From Streptomyces sp. NBC_00464 (GTDB lineage: Bacteria > Actinomycetota > Actinomycetes > Streptomycetales > Streptomycetaceae), in the NCBI RefSeq assembly GCF_036013915.1, contig NZ_CP107899.1, positions 8,274,001 to 8,338,000 on the forward strand: 64,000 nt of DNA, in the 5' to 3' direction. The translations under genes and the position numbers were made by a program. The notes under the pieces are model-generated. The model was not told where the DNA came from and did not search any database. It saw only the letters and a program-made list of their open reading frames with translations. Positions 1-9,401 of this stretch are shown piece by piece (position 1 is the first letter of the stretch; each line of letters begins with the position of its first letter).

Positions 1-120
1 GCTGACGGCGGCCTGGACGTCGCGGGCCCGGCTCACGGCGCCGGACAGTGTGTGCGCCCCGAAGTGGGAAGCGGCCTCCGGCAGGTTCGATTGCGGAGGT
101 GTCAGCTCAGGTGCGGGCAT
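1..120 (-). CDS. N-terminus of probable encapsulin cargo enzyme (partial)
   Basis: Forty codons open to the left edge, starting at an ATG whose first base is 120, with GAGGAG about eight bases upstream. The peptide begins MPAPELTPPQSNLPEAASHF and is rich in Pro, Ala and Ser, as expected of a disordered leader; the enzyme domain lies outside the window. It starts about 108 bases downstream of the encapsulin gene on the same strand. In Streptomyces, family 2B encapsulin genes are usually followed by a terpene cyclase (2-methylisoborneol synthase type) or a polyprenyl transferase, whose unstructured N-terminus loads it into the shell. Cargo identity is therefore inferred from position and composition. 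The 40 residues visible do not let me choose between terpene cyclase and polyprenyl transferase. Confidence 0.55.
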   Translation of the reverse strand, partial: MPAPELTPPQSNLPEAASHFGAHTLSGAVSRARDVQAAVS

Positions 121-227
121 CCATGGCTCCTCGGTGGGTGGGCGGCTGTTCTTGAAGCCCTCCGGGCACATGTGACCGCCCCGGTCGGCTTCGAGGGCGT
201 CACACCTGCCGTGGCGGGCCGCAACCG

Positions 228-1640
228 CTACTTGGGCCAGCGCGCGATCTGAACGTTCTCCAGCACACCGACCGCGTCCGGCACGAGGATGGCGGCGGAG
301 TAGTAGGTGCTGACGAGGTAGGACATGATCGCCTTCTCGTCGATGCCCATGAAGCGGACGGACAGACCCGGTTCGTACTCGTCCGGGAGCCCGGTCTGAT
401 GCAGACCGATGACGCCCTGGTTCTCCTCACCAGTACGCATGACGAGGATCGAGCTGGTCTTCTCCTTGGTGACGGGGATCTTGTTGCAGGGGAGGATCGG
501 GACCCCGCGCCACGCAGGAACCTGCTGGCCGCCGAGATCGACGTGGTCCGGGTACAGTCCGCGCGAGTTGAACTCACGCCCGATCGCCGCGATGGTCCGG
601 GGGTGCGCGAGGAAGAACTTGGAACCCCGGCGGCGACAGAGCAGTTCGTCCATGTCGTCCGGGGTCGGCGGGCCGGAGTGCGGCTGGATGCGCTGCTTGA
701 AGTCGGCGTTGTGGAGCAGGCCGAATTCCCTGTTGTTGATCAGCTCGTGCTCCTGGCGCTCACGCAGCGCCTCGATGGTGAGCCTGAGCTGTTCCTCGGT
801 CTGGTTCATCGGCCCGTTGTAGAGGTCGGCGACCCTGGTGTGGATACGCAGAATGGTCTGGGCGACCGAGAGTTCGTACTCGCGCGGATTGAGCTCGTAG
901 TCGGCGAACGCACCGGGAAGTTCGTGCTCGCCGACGTGGCCGGCCGACATCGCGATCTCCGCCTCGCCGCGATGGTTCTGCCGGTGGCGGGAGTGTGAAG
1001 CGAACTCTTCGACGTGCTCCCGCAGACCTGGAGCGGTGGACAGCACGGCTGCGAAGTCGGCGCGAGACAGGGTGAGCAGAGTGCCCGAGGTCTCGGCGGT
1101 GGCTGTCTGCTCCCAACGGGCGTCCTCGTCCAGCAGCGCGTCCTCCCCGAACCGGTCACCGTCGGCGAGTACGTCCAGAACGACCTCGTCGCCATAACTG
1201 CCGACGGTGGTCTGGCCGATGCGCCCGTGAGCGATCAGGTGGAGCTCATCCGCCGGAGTCCCGCGCTCGACCAGCGTCTCTCCCGTACGGAAGTCTCGTT
1301 GGACGCACCGATCGGCAAGGGCTGTCAGCACCTCCACGTCGTCGAAGCCGCGCAGCAGAGCCAGTTCGCCGAGTTCACGGGGGATGACCCGGACTCCCGC
1401 ACCGTCCTGGACGAACTCAACGACCCCGTCGCCGACGGTGTACGTGAGGCGGCGGTTCACCCGGTAGGCGCCGCCCTTGGTCTCCACCCAGGGGAGCATC
1501 CGCAGCAGCCAGCGAGAGGTGATCTCCTGCATCTGCGGGGCGGACTTGGTCGTGCTGGCGAGGTTGCGGGCCGCCGCCGTGCCCAGACTGGACTGCCGGG
1601 GCAGATCCAGTCGTACGTCCGAACTCGGTTCAACAGTCAT
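228..1640 (-). CDS. eshA: Family 2B encapsulin shell protein with cyclic-nucleotide-binding domain (EshA-like)
   Basis: A 470-residue protein, the same length class as Streptomyces EshA. Residues about 1-85 form the N-terminal arm and E-loop-like part of an HK97-type shell ([20 protein letters not shown]). Residues about 90-215 are a cyclic-nucleotide-binding domain ([13 protein letters not shown], then [11 protein letters not shown] in the phosphate-binding-cassette position). The rest, ending in [10 protein letters not shown], is the remainder of the shell fold. Family knowledge: 2B encapsulins build icosahedral protein compartments around a terpenoid enzyme, with the nucleotide domain displayed outside; EshA is linked to sporulation and antibiotic production in S. 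griseus. It is probably co-transcribed with the partial gene at 1-120. The catalytic arginine-type contact of the nucleotide pocket is not obvious, so ligand binding is not proven. Confidence 0.9.
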   Translation of the reverse strand: MTVEPSSDVRLDLPRQSSLGTAAARNLASTTKSAPQMQEITSRWLLRMLPWVETKGGAYRVNRRLTYTVGDGVVEFVQDGAGVRVIPRELGELALLRGFDDVEVLTALADRCVQRDFRTGETLVERGTPADELHLIAHGRIGQTTVGSYGDEVVLDVLADGDRFGEDALLDEDARWEQTATAETSGTLLTLSRADFAAVLSTAPGLREHVEEFASHSRHRQNHRGEAEIAMSAGHVGEHELPGAFADYELNPREYELSVAQTILRIHTRVADLYNGPMNQTEEQLRLTIEALRERQEHELINNREFGLLHNADFKQRIQPHSGPPTPDDMDELLCRRRGSKFFLAHPRTIAAIGREFNSRGLYPDHVDLGGQQVPAWRGVPILPCNKIPVTKEKTSSILVMRTGEENQGVIGLHQTGLPDEYEPGLSVRFMGIDEKAIMSYLVSTYYSAAILVPDAVGVLENVQIARWPK

Positions 1641-2294
1641 CGGGCAAGCTCTCCTTGGTCAGGGCGGCAACGTGCGTATACGGACGCCGTTGGGCAAGAG
1701 GAGGAAAAGGGTCGCAGGGACGGGAATCCGTCCAGATCCACGAGAACCCTAGAGGTCGTCCACGGTGCGGGACCAAGGGAAACCGGTGACATTAACTCGA
1801 TACGATGATCGCGTCCGCGCGATGTTTGGCCCGGTACCCACGGGATTGAGCCGCGCTCGACGGGGGCGTCCTGGTGACCGGGCGGAGCGGCTCCCGCGCG
1901 GCGCCGGTGAGCCGAGGGATGGCGCAAGCGCCCTACAGCCCGGACTGCCGCGGGGCAGTGGGCTCGGCACGGGGGACTGTCCGTGGCCGTCGTCCTCCGC
2001 AGCTAGCACGAACAGTCTCGCGGTACTACGTCGCAAACGCGACAGAGGTGAGTCCGACGACCTGGCCAGGTGTGAGATCAGCGATGGTGCCGCAGACGCG
2101 TGACGCGGACACCCCAGGCTGTCCGCAGTTCGTGCATCCAGAAGCGGGCGGTGTCCGTGACACTCACTCCGCTGACCGGCAGCGGGCAGACGTCTGGCCG
2201 GAGCGGCGGAGGGTCACCCGGCGAAGGAAGAGGAACGGGGGAGATCCTGGCGTCACTGATCGGCACCGATTGTGGGTCGGCACATGCCCTGCGT
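1641..2294. other. Non-coding gap upstream of the encapsulin gene
   Basis: No reading frame here has convincing protein character. The part near 1780-1830 is less GC-rich than its surroundings and is the likely location of the encapsulin promoter. I could not place a confident -10/-35 pair. Confidence 0.4.
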
Positions 2295-3758
2295 TCAGCT
2301 ACCCGAACGCGATCGAGTCAGGCCCGCGTAGCGGTGCGCCACTCCACCGGGAAGCAGGTATTCGGCCAGCAGGTTGCCGGAGCGGCGAGATGGCAGCCCC
2401 ATGTCGCGCAGAAGTTCGTCCGCGCAGTGGATGTCGTAGGGGCCGAAGTCGTAGCCGCCGGAGCCCGGCAGGACCTGCTCCTGCCAGGCCAGGCGAGCGT
2501 CGGTGTCCGCCCGCATCTCGTGCTCGCCCGGGGTGGTACGCAGTGTCGCCCGGAAATGGCTGGTCAGCCACTGCGCGGTGAGTTCCACGCCCATGATGTT
2601 GTTGAAGACCTGCCGGAACCCGACGAACCCCAGCCGGTCGACGCCGGGCGGCACGATGCCTCGGTAGAGCCGCAGACGCCCGTCGTCATCATGTACGCGC
2701 ACGCTCGTGTCCAGGAACGGGAAGAGTCTTCGGTGCCCCGTGGCGAACACGATGACGTCCGCCGCCACTTCCTCGCCGGACGGCAGGAGCAGTCCCTTGT
2801 CGGTATACGCCTCGACCGCACTGACCTTGGCGGTGATCAGTCCACGGCGGACGGCCCGCGCGTAGCCGCGTGGCATCACTCCCGCGTGCGCCAGGTGGAA
2901 AGGGAGAGCGTGAGCGGGCCGTAGCTCCCGCGTCAGCCGGTACAGCCCGGTGGAGAACAACATGTCGCGGGTGATGAGCCACCAGAGAACCCGCTTGACC
3001 CGCTCGTCAAGCCGGTCGGGCAGAGATACGCAGGCCGGATCGTGATACCGGGGCAGGAGCGCCTCACCGAGCCGGGTGAACAGGATCCACTTGTATCCCA
3101 CCAGACCGAGCAGAAGGCGCTCGGGGATCATCCAGTTCACCTTGCGCTGCACGATGGTGGCCGATGCCGCCTCGCCGGCGGCGCGGGTCACCAGGTCCAA
3201 TGCGGACTTGCCGCCGCCCACGACGACCACGCGCCGTCCGGTGAACGTCCCGGCCCGAACCTTGTCGGAATGCAACACGGTCCCACGGAACAACTCACGC
3301 CCGGGCAGCCCGGGCAGTTGGGCATGATGATGGGCCCCACTGGCGACAACGACATAGTCGAATGTCTCGCGACGAACTTCCGCCTCCTTGTCACCGACAG
3401 GCCGGGAGCCGACCGACCAGCCGGAGGAGCCCATCCGTCCGGGCCCCTTCACCGGGCGGACCGAGATCACCTCGGTGCCGGGCCGGACGCGATTCAGTAC
3501 GCCGAAGGCCTCGGCGTAGTGCTCCAGGTAGCGTTGCGTGGCTGCCGCGTCGGCGAAGTGCAAACGGTTGGGGAGGTCCGCGAACTCGAAGAGACGGAGC
3601 GCGGATTGACTGGCCAGCCCGTCGTAACAGCCCCTTGACGACCAGATCCCCCCGACCTGCTGGTACTTGTCGAAGACTGTGACGTCGAAACCGTTCTCCA
3701 GCAGCACCTTGGCGGCGACGATTCCCCCGGGGCCGGCCCCGACCACACACGCTCTCAT
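2295..3758 (-). CDS. FAD/NAD(P)-dependent flavin-containing monooxygenase
   Basis: A 487-residue cytosolic flavoprotein. Residues 5-12 are the FAD dinucleotide fold (VVGAGPGG) and start at the initiator, so nothing is missing at the front. FRGTVLHSDKVR just before the second Rossmann motif (VVVVGGGKSALD) matches the FxGxxxHS signature of flavin-containing monooxygenases, and FATGHRRLFPFLD is the late ATG motif. Such enzymes use NADPH and O2 to oxygenate a soft nucleophile (N or S) or perform Baeyer-Villiger chemistry; the substrate cannot be read from sequence. It is on the same strand as the encapsulin gene but 650 bases away, so I infer a separate transcript. An ordinary NAD(P)-binding oxidoreductase is the alternative. 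Confidence 0.85.
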   Translation of the reverse strand: MRACVVGAGPGGIVAAKVLLENGFDVTVFDKYQQVGGIWSSRGCYDGLASQSALRLFEFADLPNRLHFADAAATQRYLEHYAEAFGVLNRVRPGTEVISVRPVKGPGRMGSSGWSVGSRPVGDKEAEVRRETFDYVVVASGAHHHAQLPGLPGRELFRGTVLHSDKVRAGTFTGRRVVVVGGGKSALDLVTRAAGEAASATIVQRKVNWMIPERLLLGLVGYKWILFTRLGEALLPRYHDPACVSLPDRLDERVKRVLWWLITRDMLFSTGLYRLTRELRPAHALPFHLAHAGVMPRGYARAVRRGLITAKVSAVEAYTDKGLLLPSGEEVAADVIVFATGHRRLFPFLDTSVRVHDDDGRLRLYRGIVPPGVDRLGFVGFRQVFNNIMGVELTAQWLTSHFRATLRTTPGEHEMRADTDARLAWQEQVLPGSGGYDFGPYDIHCADELLRDMGLPSRRSGNLLAEYLLPGGVAHRYAGLTRSRSGS

Positions 3759-4139
3759 CAGCTTTCACTCCCCGTGGGCGATTGCCGTGTCCAGCCCGCT
3801 CATCATCCCGGTCGCGGACCTCCATGCCCAGGGCGCCCTCCGGGCCGAACGGTGTATCCGGCCTCACTCATCGACGGTCACCGTTGCCCGCCGCGCGCCT
3901 GGGGGCATCCCTGACGCCTTCCGGAAGAACACCGAGAAGTTGGAGGTGCCGGGGAATCCGGGCGTGCCGGCGTAGTCGGCCGTGGTGTGGCGGTCGAGCA
4001 TGAGGAGCCGTTCGGCTTCCAGGACGATCCGATCGGGATGTACGCCTTCGCGGTGCGGCCGGTGACCTGCTGCTGCACTGCTCCTGAGACAGTGCGGGGC
4101 GCATGTCCCGGAGCCTGGGCGGTCCTGCCCGGGCCCTGT

Positions 4140-4440
4140 CGCGGATCAGTCGAAGGCGACGCTGCGGTGGGCGACCGCACCCCCTGCCGGGGTCCATGTC
4201 ACATGGCCGTGGTCGAAACGGTTCGCCCGGTTGTCCGGCGGGCCCGTCTCGCTCACTGACCGAGTACCCCAGGAATCCGTTCTCCCAGCCGGTGCTCGCC
4301 CACAGGTCGCGGATCGCGCCATGCACCTCGTGCGGGCCGGTGCGCGGAGTCCAGTAGATGGAGCCACCCTCGAAGTGGTTGTAGCGGCCCACTCCATCGG
4401 GAGTACTTCACCCAGGACACGGCCGAGCTCGGCGAACACG
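4140..4440 (-). pseudogene. Decayed LGFP-repeat protein
   Basis: Fragments of the LGFP cell-wall-binding repeat are spread over three minus-strand frames. One frame gives [16 protein letters not shown], then a [13 protein letters not shown] segment around 4250-4392. A shifted frame gives [16 protein letters not shown] around 4150-4200. At least two frameshifts separate these pieces and there is no start with a ribosome site. LGFP repeats anchor secreted hydrolases and peptidoglycan-modifying enzymes to the actinobacterial wall, so this is the relic of a secreted protein. The rest of 3759-4547 contains nothing else recognisable. Confidence 0.65.
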
Positions 4441-4547
4441 CTCCGGGTACGTATTCGTTCGCGGTCTGGGACCGTGTCTCAGGAGAGAAGCCCGTCCTGC
4501 CTCCTGCCTGACGCCGGGGAGCGGGCGGGAGGCGTACCCGTGTGAGT

Positions 4548-5903
4548 TCAGGCGTAGGCGTCCTCGACGGCGACTTGGTGCACCGTGCGCAGCGTCGACC
4601 GGAGACTGTCCAGATCGGTCGAGCCAAGTGCGAGGCGGATTGCCTGTGGTGTGTGCGTCGAGGTGGTGAACGGCTCCGCCGTGGTGACCGAGATGTGTCG
4701 GCGCGCGAGGGCGGCGGTCAGCCGGTCGGCGCGTGCGTCGTCGGGCAGCGGCAGCCAGGTGAAGTAGGACGAGGGGTGGCCGATGAGCGGGAGGCCCGCC
4801 AGCTCCTGCCTGACGAGTGCCTGGCGCGTCTTGGCGTCGTCTCGTTTCAGCGCTTCCAGGTGGTTCACCGTGCCGTCGTCGAGCCAGCGGCAGGCGATGG
4901 CGGTGGTGAGGGCGGGGGTGTTCCAGGTGGTCGCCCGGATGGCGCGTTCGAGCGAGGGCACCGCAGACGGCGGGGCGAGGACGAAGCCGACCCGCAGGCC
5001 GGTGGCGATGCTCTTGGACAGGCCCGAGACGTAGACGGTGATGTCCGGCGCGGTTGCGGCCAGGGGCGGTGGAGGGTCCTCGACCAGGTACGCGTATGAG
5101 GCGTCCTCGATGATGAGCGGACCGTACTGCCGAGCGATCCCGATCAGGCGGTTGCGCTCGGTTGTCGGCATGACCCAGCCCAGGGGGTTGTGCAGGGTGG
5201 GCATGGAGTAGACCGCGCGCACCGGGCGGGTCGCGCACAGCTTCTCCAGCGCATCGAGATCCGGCCCGTCGGTGGTGGTGGGGATGGGCTCCAGGTCGAG
5301 ATGGAAGGCGTGCGCGAGCACCTTGAAACCCGGGTAGGTGAGTGCGTCGACCGCGACGACGTCGCCGGCGTTCAGCGTGGCCATGATGGTGATGGCCAGG
5401 CCGTGCTGGGCGCCGTTGGTGATGAGGATCTGATCCGCGGCGGCGCCGATTCCCCGGCATCCGAGGTGTCGTGCGACGGAGGCTCTGTCCTGTGGGCGCC
5501 CCCGGTGTGGTTGATAGCGCAGCAGCGAGTCGAGATCACCGGAGGTGGCCACCTCTCGCAGGGCCTGCCGCAGGAGATCGGCCTGGCCGGGCAGCGACGG
5601 GTAGTTGAAGTTGAGGTCGACCGCGTCTGTGGCGACGTCCTGCTGATCGATGCCGTGACCGGCGGGGACCGCGATGTCACGCACGAACGTGCCGCGGCCC
5701 TGTTCCCGGCTCACCAGACCCATCGCCTCCAACTCGGCGTACACCCGGGTCGCGGTCACCACGGCGATGCCCTCGCGGGCGGCGAGGGCGCGGTGGGTCG
5801 GCAGCCGCGCCCCCGGGGCGAGGCGCCCGGTCCGGATGTCGGATGCGAGCGCGTCGACCAGCTTTTTGTATCGCGAGGCTGCCATGCGCCGGATTGTATC
5901 CAT
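4548..5903 (-). CDS. MocR/GntR-type regulator with aminotransferase-like domain
   Basis: A 451-residue transcription factor. Residues about 8-75 are a GntR winged helix (LASDIRTGRLAPGARLPTHR, then REQGRGTFVRD). The remainder is a fold-type-I aminotransferase domain with the PLP-lysine motif SGLSKSIATGLRVGF. MocR regulators sense PLP or an amino compound and usually control the divergent neighbour, here the DJ-1 family gene 70 bases away. Two in-frame starts are possible (5903 and 5885) and neither has a clear ribosome site. An ATTGT-N7-ACAAT dyad covers the 5' end, consistent with autoregulation. The aminotransferase core looks intact, so residual catalysis cannot be excluded. Confidence 0.88.
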   Translation of the reverse strand: MDTIRRMAASRYKKLVDALASDIRTGRLAPGARLPTHRALAAREGIAVVTATRVYAELEAMGLVSREQGRGTFVRDIAVPAGHGIDQQDVATDAVDLNFNYPSLPGQADLLRQALREVATSGDLDSLLRYQPHRGRPQDRASVARHLGCRGIGAAADQILITNGAQHGLAITIMATLNAGDVVAVDALTYPGFKVLAHAFHLDLEPIPTTTDGPDLDALEKLCATRPVRAVYSMPTLHNPLGWVMPTTERNRLIGIARQYGPLIIEDASYAYLVEDPPPPLAATAPDITVYVSGLSKSIATGLRVGFVLAPPSAVPSLERAIRATTWNTPALTTAIACRWLDDGTVNHLEALKRDDAKTRQALVRQELAGLPLIGHPSSYFTWLPLPDDARADRLTAALARRHISVTTAEPFTTSTHTPQAIRLALGSTDLDSLRSTLRTVHQVAVEDAYA

Positions 5904-5942
5904 GACAATTCTTTGACTGTCCTGCTTGCGGGTCCCTACCGT
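5893..5942 (+). promoter_or_regulatory. Promoter and probable MocR operator of the DJ-1 gene
   Basis: The inverted repeat ATTGT-7 bases-ACAAT lies at 5893-5909. Directly after it, TTGACT (5913-5918) is separated by 18 bases from TACCGT (5937-5942), a fair match to a Streptomyces vegetative promoter reading toward 5975. An operator abutting the -35 box fits activation by the divergent MocR protein. The binding assignment is inference. Confidence 0.5.
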
Positions 5943-5974
5943 CGAGTCCCACTCATCCGGAAGGGACAGCCGCC

Positions 5975-6598
5975 GTGCACATTGCCATCCTCACCTTCGA
6001 GGGCTACAACGAGCTCGACTCCCTGATCGCGCTCGGTGTGCTCAACCGCATCAAGACCGATGACTGGCGCGTCACCATCGCGACCCCCGGCCCCAGGGTG
6101 ACGTCGATGAACGGGGTGGTCATCGAGCAGATGTCCACTCTTGAGGAGGCATGCGCCGCGGACGCCGTCATCGTCGGCAGCGGCATCGCCACCCGCGAGG
6201 TCACCGAAGACCCGGCGATCATGAACGTCCTGCGGGGCCTGGACCCCTCGCGCCAGCTCATCGCGGCGCAGTGCTCCGGCGCGCTTGTGCTGGCCAGGCT
6301 CGGCCTGCTGGGCGGCATCGCCGCCTGCACCGACCTGACCACGAAGCCGTGGGTCGTCGCCGCCGGCGTCGAGGTCCTCCACCAGCCCTTCTACGCCAAG
6401 GACAACATCGCCACCGCCGGCGGCTGCCTGGCCTCGCACTACCTCGCGGCCTGGATCATCGCCCGCCTCGAGGGCAACGACGCAGCCGAAAGCGCGCTGC
6501 ACTATGTCGCCCCGGTCGGCGAGAAGGAGGAGTACACCGAGCGCGCCTGGCGCAACATCGCTCCCTACCTGCCTGCTCCCGCACCGGCGCTCGGCTGA
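5975..6598 (+). CDS. DJ-1/PfpI family protein
   Basis: A 207-residue protein starting at GTG, with GGAAGGGA about 10 bases upstream. It has the DJ-1/PfpI fold: an N-terminal strand (HIAILTFEGYNELD), an acidic residue after it, and the nucleophile-elbow cysteine in AAQCSGALVLARLGLL at about residue 100. The superfamily includes isonitrile hydratases, glyoxalase III-like enzymes and regulators. FEGYNELD and the GxLxG segment after the elbow suggest the isonitrile-hydratase-like branch, but that is only suggestive. It is divergent from a MocR regulator, a common arrangement for inducible detoxification genes. Confidence 0.82.
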   Translation: MHIAILTFEGYNELDSLIALGVLNRIKTDDWRVTIATPGPRVTSMNGVVIEQMSTLEEACAADAVIVGSGIATREVTEDPAIMNVLRGLDPSRQLIAAQCSGALVLARLGLLGGIAACTDLTTKPWVVAAGVEVLHQPFYAKDNIATAGGCLASHYLAAWIIARLEGNDAAESALHYVAPVGEKEEYTERAWRNIAPYLPAPAPALG

Positions 6599-6956
6599 CC
6601 AACCGGTCGCAAGCAGCGGCCCACCACGGTCCGCACCCGCCGACGACGACCTCGTCCAGGCCGGGGTAGCCGATCATCACCCCGGCCGGGTGTTGGGCCC
6701 TGCAGTCAACAATCACCCCGACGACACCTCCAGCACATGTTCAGCCACTCCTGCACCGGCTACCGGGCCCCAACAGCCCGGGGCGGTCCGTGCTCCGTGT
6801 CGTTCCCCGCCCGGATACGCCTTTCGCAGGTGATCGAGCTCCATCCGTTCAACGGGCACGACGGGAGGGCGGCCGAGGACATGAAGAAGGGCGTCGCCGC
6901 CTCCGAGCTGCGCTCCGGCGGCCCACGCGCCTTCGCGCCCGCCGTGGTCAACGGGG

Positions 6957-7328
6957 GTGAATGCCGTGAACAAGGTGAACGGCCGGGCCGCCATCGACGG
7001 TCAGGCAGTGGACTCCGTGTTCGCCTTCGACCTGACCGTGGTGACCGACGACCTGCCCCCGTACCGGATCGAGGTCCGTCACGCCCTCGACTGCCAGGGG
7101 CTGCTGCACAGTTCCAGGGCGGTGGTCGCGTACGACCCCGAGCAGCCCTGGCGGGTTGTCATCCCGAGCAGCCCGCCGCGCCAGTGGCTGGCCCGCGCGA
7201 ACAGCCTCAACCCGCCGACGGCCGAGGTGAAGCCCCGCGTCGGCGCGGCGCCGGCCGGCCTTCGCGCACTGGTGTCGGGCGTGGTGATCGCGGCCGTGCT
7301 GCTGGTGCTGATGCGGGTGCTGGGCTGA
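6957..7328 (+). CDS. Small membrane-anchored protein of unknown function
   Basis: A 123-residue protein starting at GTG; I do not recognise a family. The N-terminal 90 residues are soluble and strand-rich (FAFDLTVVTDDLPPYRIEV, then an AVVAYDPEQPWRVVIP segment), and one C-terminal transmembrane helix (SGVVIAAVLLVLMRVLG) runs to the end. This is a tail-anchored layout with the soluble part probably inside. It converges with the kinase gene, and their stop codons fall in the same hairpin. The 360 bases before it (6599-6956) hold no clear gene. Confidence 0.55.
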   Translation: MNAVNKVNGRAAIDGQAVDSVFAFDLTVVTDDLPPYRIEVRHALDCQGLLHSSRAVVAYDPEQPWRVVIPSSPPRQWLARANSLNPPTAEVKPRVGAAPAGLRALVSGVVIAAVLLVLMRVLG

Positions 7329-7346
7329 GCCGCCGCGGGCTCAGCC
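7323..7346. terminator. Bidirectional hairpin between convergent genes
   Basis: GGCTGAGCC (7323-7331) pairs perfectly with GGCTCAGCC (7338-7346) around a six-base loop. The stem includes the stop codons of both flanking genes, so it can end transcription from either side. There is no U-tract, as is usual in Streptomyces. Confidence 0.65.
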
Positions 7347-9050
7347 GTTGCGAGGGTTCTTCTTGAGCACCTTGCCGTTGATGTCGGCCCGCAGATAGGC
7401 GCCGCCGTACTCGTCCGAGACGTAGACGCTGAGCGTCGGCTGGTAGTTGTCGAACGGGGAGGCCGGGTCGATGTCCACGTAGTGGGTGGTGGGCTCGGCG
7501 ACGCCGAGCTCCTTGTCCGCCCGGCGGATCAGCCCCGGCAGGGCGTCCCAGTTGATCTTCTCAAGGTCCACGGACCTGGAGCCCGATATGAGGGTGCCGC
7601 CCGCCCGTTCCCGTGCGGCTTTGCCGTCCTGGTACGTGAAGACGTCGTACAGGGCTTTGTTCTTTGCGACCGGGGCCTCGACGCTCGCGTGCCCGTCGAA
7701 CAACGTGAACGACGTGACCCTTGTGCTGCCCATCACCGGCTTGAGCGCCGCGATGACGGACCGTGCCCCGGCGGGCGTCAGTAGGTTCTCGGTGGGCGCC
7801 GCGGCCTTCTGCGGGCTCTCTGCCACCTCGGTGGGTGAGGGCCTGCCCGAGGCCGGAGCCGGGGAAGGGGTGCTGCCGGCCGTCTCCGCGTTCGAGTCGG
7901 GCATCAGCGACCACACCAGCACCCCGGTCAGGGCGGTTCCGGCGAGCGCGGTGAAGACGGCGACGGCACGACCCCGCTGGATCCGCCGACGTATCTCCTG
8001 GGTTCCCAGCGTGGCGGGTTGCGGACGCGGGGGAGCGGTGCCCGTTCCACGGCCGGGCGCGTCCGGGCGCCGCACGGGCGCGGCAGGCGGGACGGTAGTC
8101 GGGTCCGTCCGGCCGAAGCCGGGCGGCACCGCGTCCTGCCGGGCGGGCGCTTCTTGACGGGGAAGTACGCCGACCTGCGGTGTCGCGGGGCGCTGCCCGG
8201 CAGATCCGACCGGTTCGCTCACCGCCGCGAGCATCCGGTCCAGTTCCCCGGGATCGGGTCTGGCGGCCGTGTCCCGGGTCAGCAGCGCGTTCAGTACCGG
8301 AGCCAGCGGACCGGCCTTCGCGGGCGGCGGGATCTCCTCGTCCAGCACGGCCGCCAGCGTCGCCAGGGTGGTGGCCTTGCGCAGCGGGTGCCGGCCCTCC
8401 ACAGCGACGTACATCATCATGCCGAGCGACCAGAAGTCCGACGAAGGATTGCCCTCCTGGCCGCGAATGCGCTCGGGCGCCATGAAGTCGGGGGAGCCGA
8501 TGATGGAACCGGTCGCCGTCAGACTGGTGGACTCGCGGATCGCCGCAATGCCGAAGTCGGTGAGCACCGGGCTCCCGTCGGCCCGGAGCAGGACGTTGGC
8601 GGGCTTGACGTCGCGGTGCAGGATCCCGGCGGCATGGGCGGCCCGCAGCGCGGACAGCAACCCGCGGCCGAGCTCAGCGGCTTCGACCGGGGCGAGCGTT
8701 CCCTCGGCCAGCCGTTCCGCGAGCGAGGCGCCGGGCACCAGCTCCATCACGATCCACGGGTAGGTCCCGTCACCGCCGTCCACGATGTGGTGGACCGTGA
8801 CGACTCCCGGGTGGTCGAGCCGGGCCAGCGCACGTGCCTCACGCAGCACCCGCTCGCGCAGCACGCGGGCCGACTCCGGATCGCTCTCGGCGAGCGCTGG
8901 GTCCGGGGGCCGCACCTCCTTCAGCGCCACATCACGGTGCAGCGCCAAGTCGTGGGCCCGCCAGACCATGCCCATCCCGCCGCTGCCGAGCCGGTCGACC
9001 AGCTCGAAGCGGTCGTCGATCACACGGCGCACAGACCCCCCAGCGTTCAT
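7341..9050 (-). CDS. Membrane Ser/Thr protein kinase (Pkn family)
   Basis: A Hanks-type kinase of 569 residues when started at the ATG at 9050, just before the kinase domain; an in-frame start 42 bases upstream adds nothing family-like. The domain runs from about residue 12 to 270: glycine loop LGSGGMGMVW, catalytic lysine in VALKEV, catalytic loop HRDVKPANVL, and DFG in LTDFGIAAI. A Pro-rich linker leads to one transmembrane helix (AVFTALAGTALTGVLVW), then an outside domain of about 170 residues that is not made of PASTA repeats. It probably senses an envelope signal and phosphorylates cytoplasmic targets. No cognate phosphatase is adjacent. Confidence 0.9.
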   Translation of the reverse strand: MNAGGSVRRVIDDRFELVDRLGSGGMGMVWRAHDLALHRDVALKEVRPPDPALAESDPESARVLRERVLREARALARLDHPGVVTVHHIVDGGDGTYPWIVMELVPGASLAERLAEGTLAPVEAAELGRGLLSALRAAHAAGILHRDVKPANVLLRADGSPVLTDFGIAAIRESTSLTATGSIIGSPDFMAPERIRGQEGNPSSDFWSLGMMMYVAVEGRHPLRKATTLATLAAVLDEEIPPPAKAGPLAPVLNALLTRDTAARPDPGELDRMLAAVSEPVGSAGQRPATPQVGVLPRQEAPARQDAVPPGFGRTDPTTVPPAAPVRRPDAPGRGTGTAPPRPQPATLGTQEIRRRIQRGRAVAVFTALAGTALTGVLVWSLMPDSNAETAGSTPSPAPASGRPSPTEVAESPQKAAAPTENLLTPAGARSVIAALKPVMGSTRVTSFTLFDGHASVEAPVAKNKALYDVFTYQDGKAARERAGGTLISGSRSVDLEKINWDALPGLIRRADKELGVAEPTTHYVDIDPASPFDNYQPTLSVYVSDEYGGAYLRADINGKVLKKNPRNG

Positions 9051-9102
9051 GGAAAAAGAGTACGGGGCAGGTGGGCGGCAGCGCTCACCCACCCCGCACG
9101 CC

Positions 9103-9260
9103 TCACACGGTGCCGCTCGGTGTGAGCCTGACCGTCACGATCTGAAAGGGCCGCAGCCCCAGCCGGACCGCATCGCCCTCGACCCCCGCGATCTCGCCGG
9201 CAAGCTTCAGGGCGGTCACGACCACCGCGTCGTGGACCGACACCAGCGGGGCCGCCCCGG
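9103..9260 (-). pseudogene. C-terminal remnant of a GH38 alpha-mannosidase-like gene
   Basis: In one minus-strand frame the peptide AVRLGLRPFQIVTVRLTPSG ends at a stop near 9103, preceded by VVVTALKLAGE. The intact GH38 protein at 55687-58773 ends in the equivalent SLRPFQILTLRLVPG and has VVVEAVKLADD before it, so this is the tail of a related enzyme with the stretch between the motifs deleted. There is no start and no catalytic domain. It shows that another glycosidase gene once lay between the kinase and exporter genes. Confidence 0.6.
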
Positions 9261-9401
9261 CGCTCCCCGGCGCTCGGGCAGCCTGAGAAGGGCCAACACT
9301 CCGGCGACGGAAGCGGAGGAACACAACTCCTCCGGCACGCCACGCCACTTCGGTCATGGTCGCCGGCCTCGCGCGTACCGCCATCCTGTCCGGACAGCTG
9401 A

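Noticed and set aside
2078..2266. A 62-codon minus-strand frame containing DTARFWMHELRTAWGV
   Set aside because: A short stretch looks protein-like, but there is no ribosome site or recognisable domain, and the rest is Pro-rich noise.
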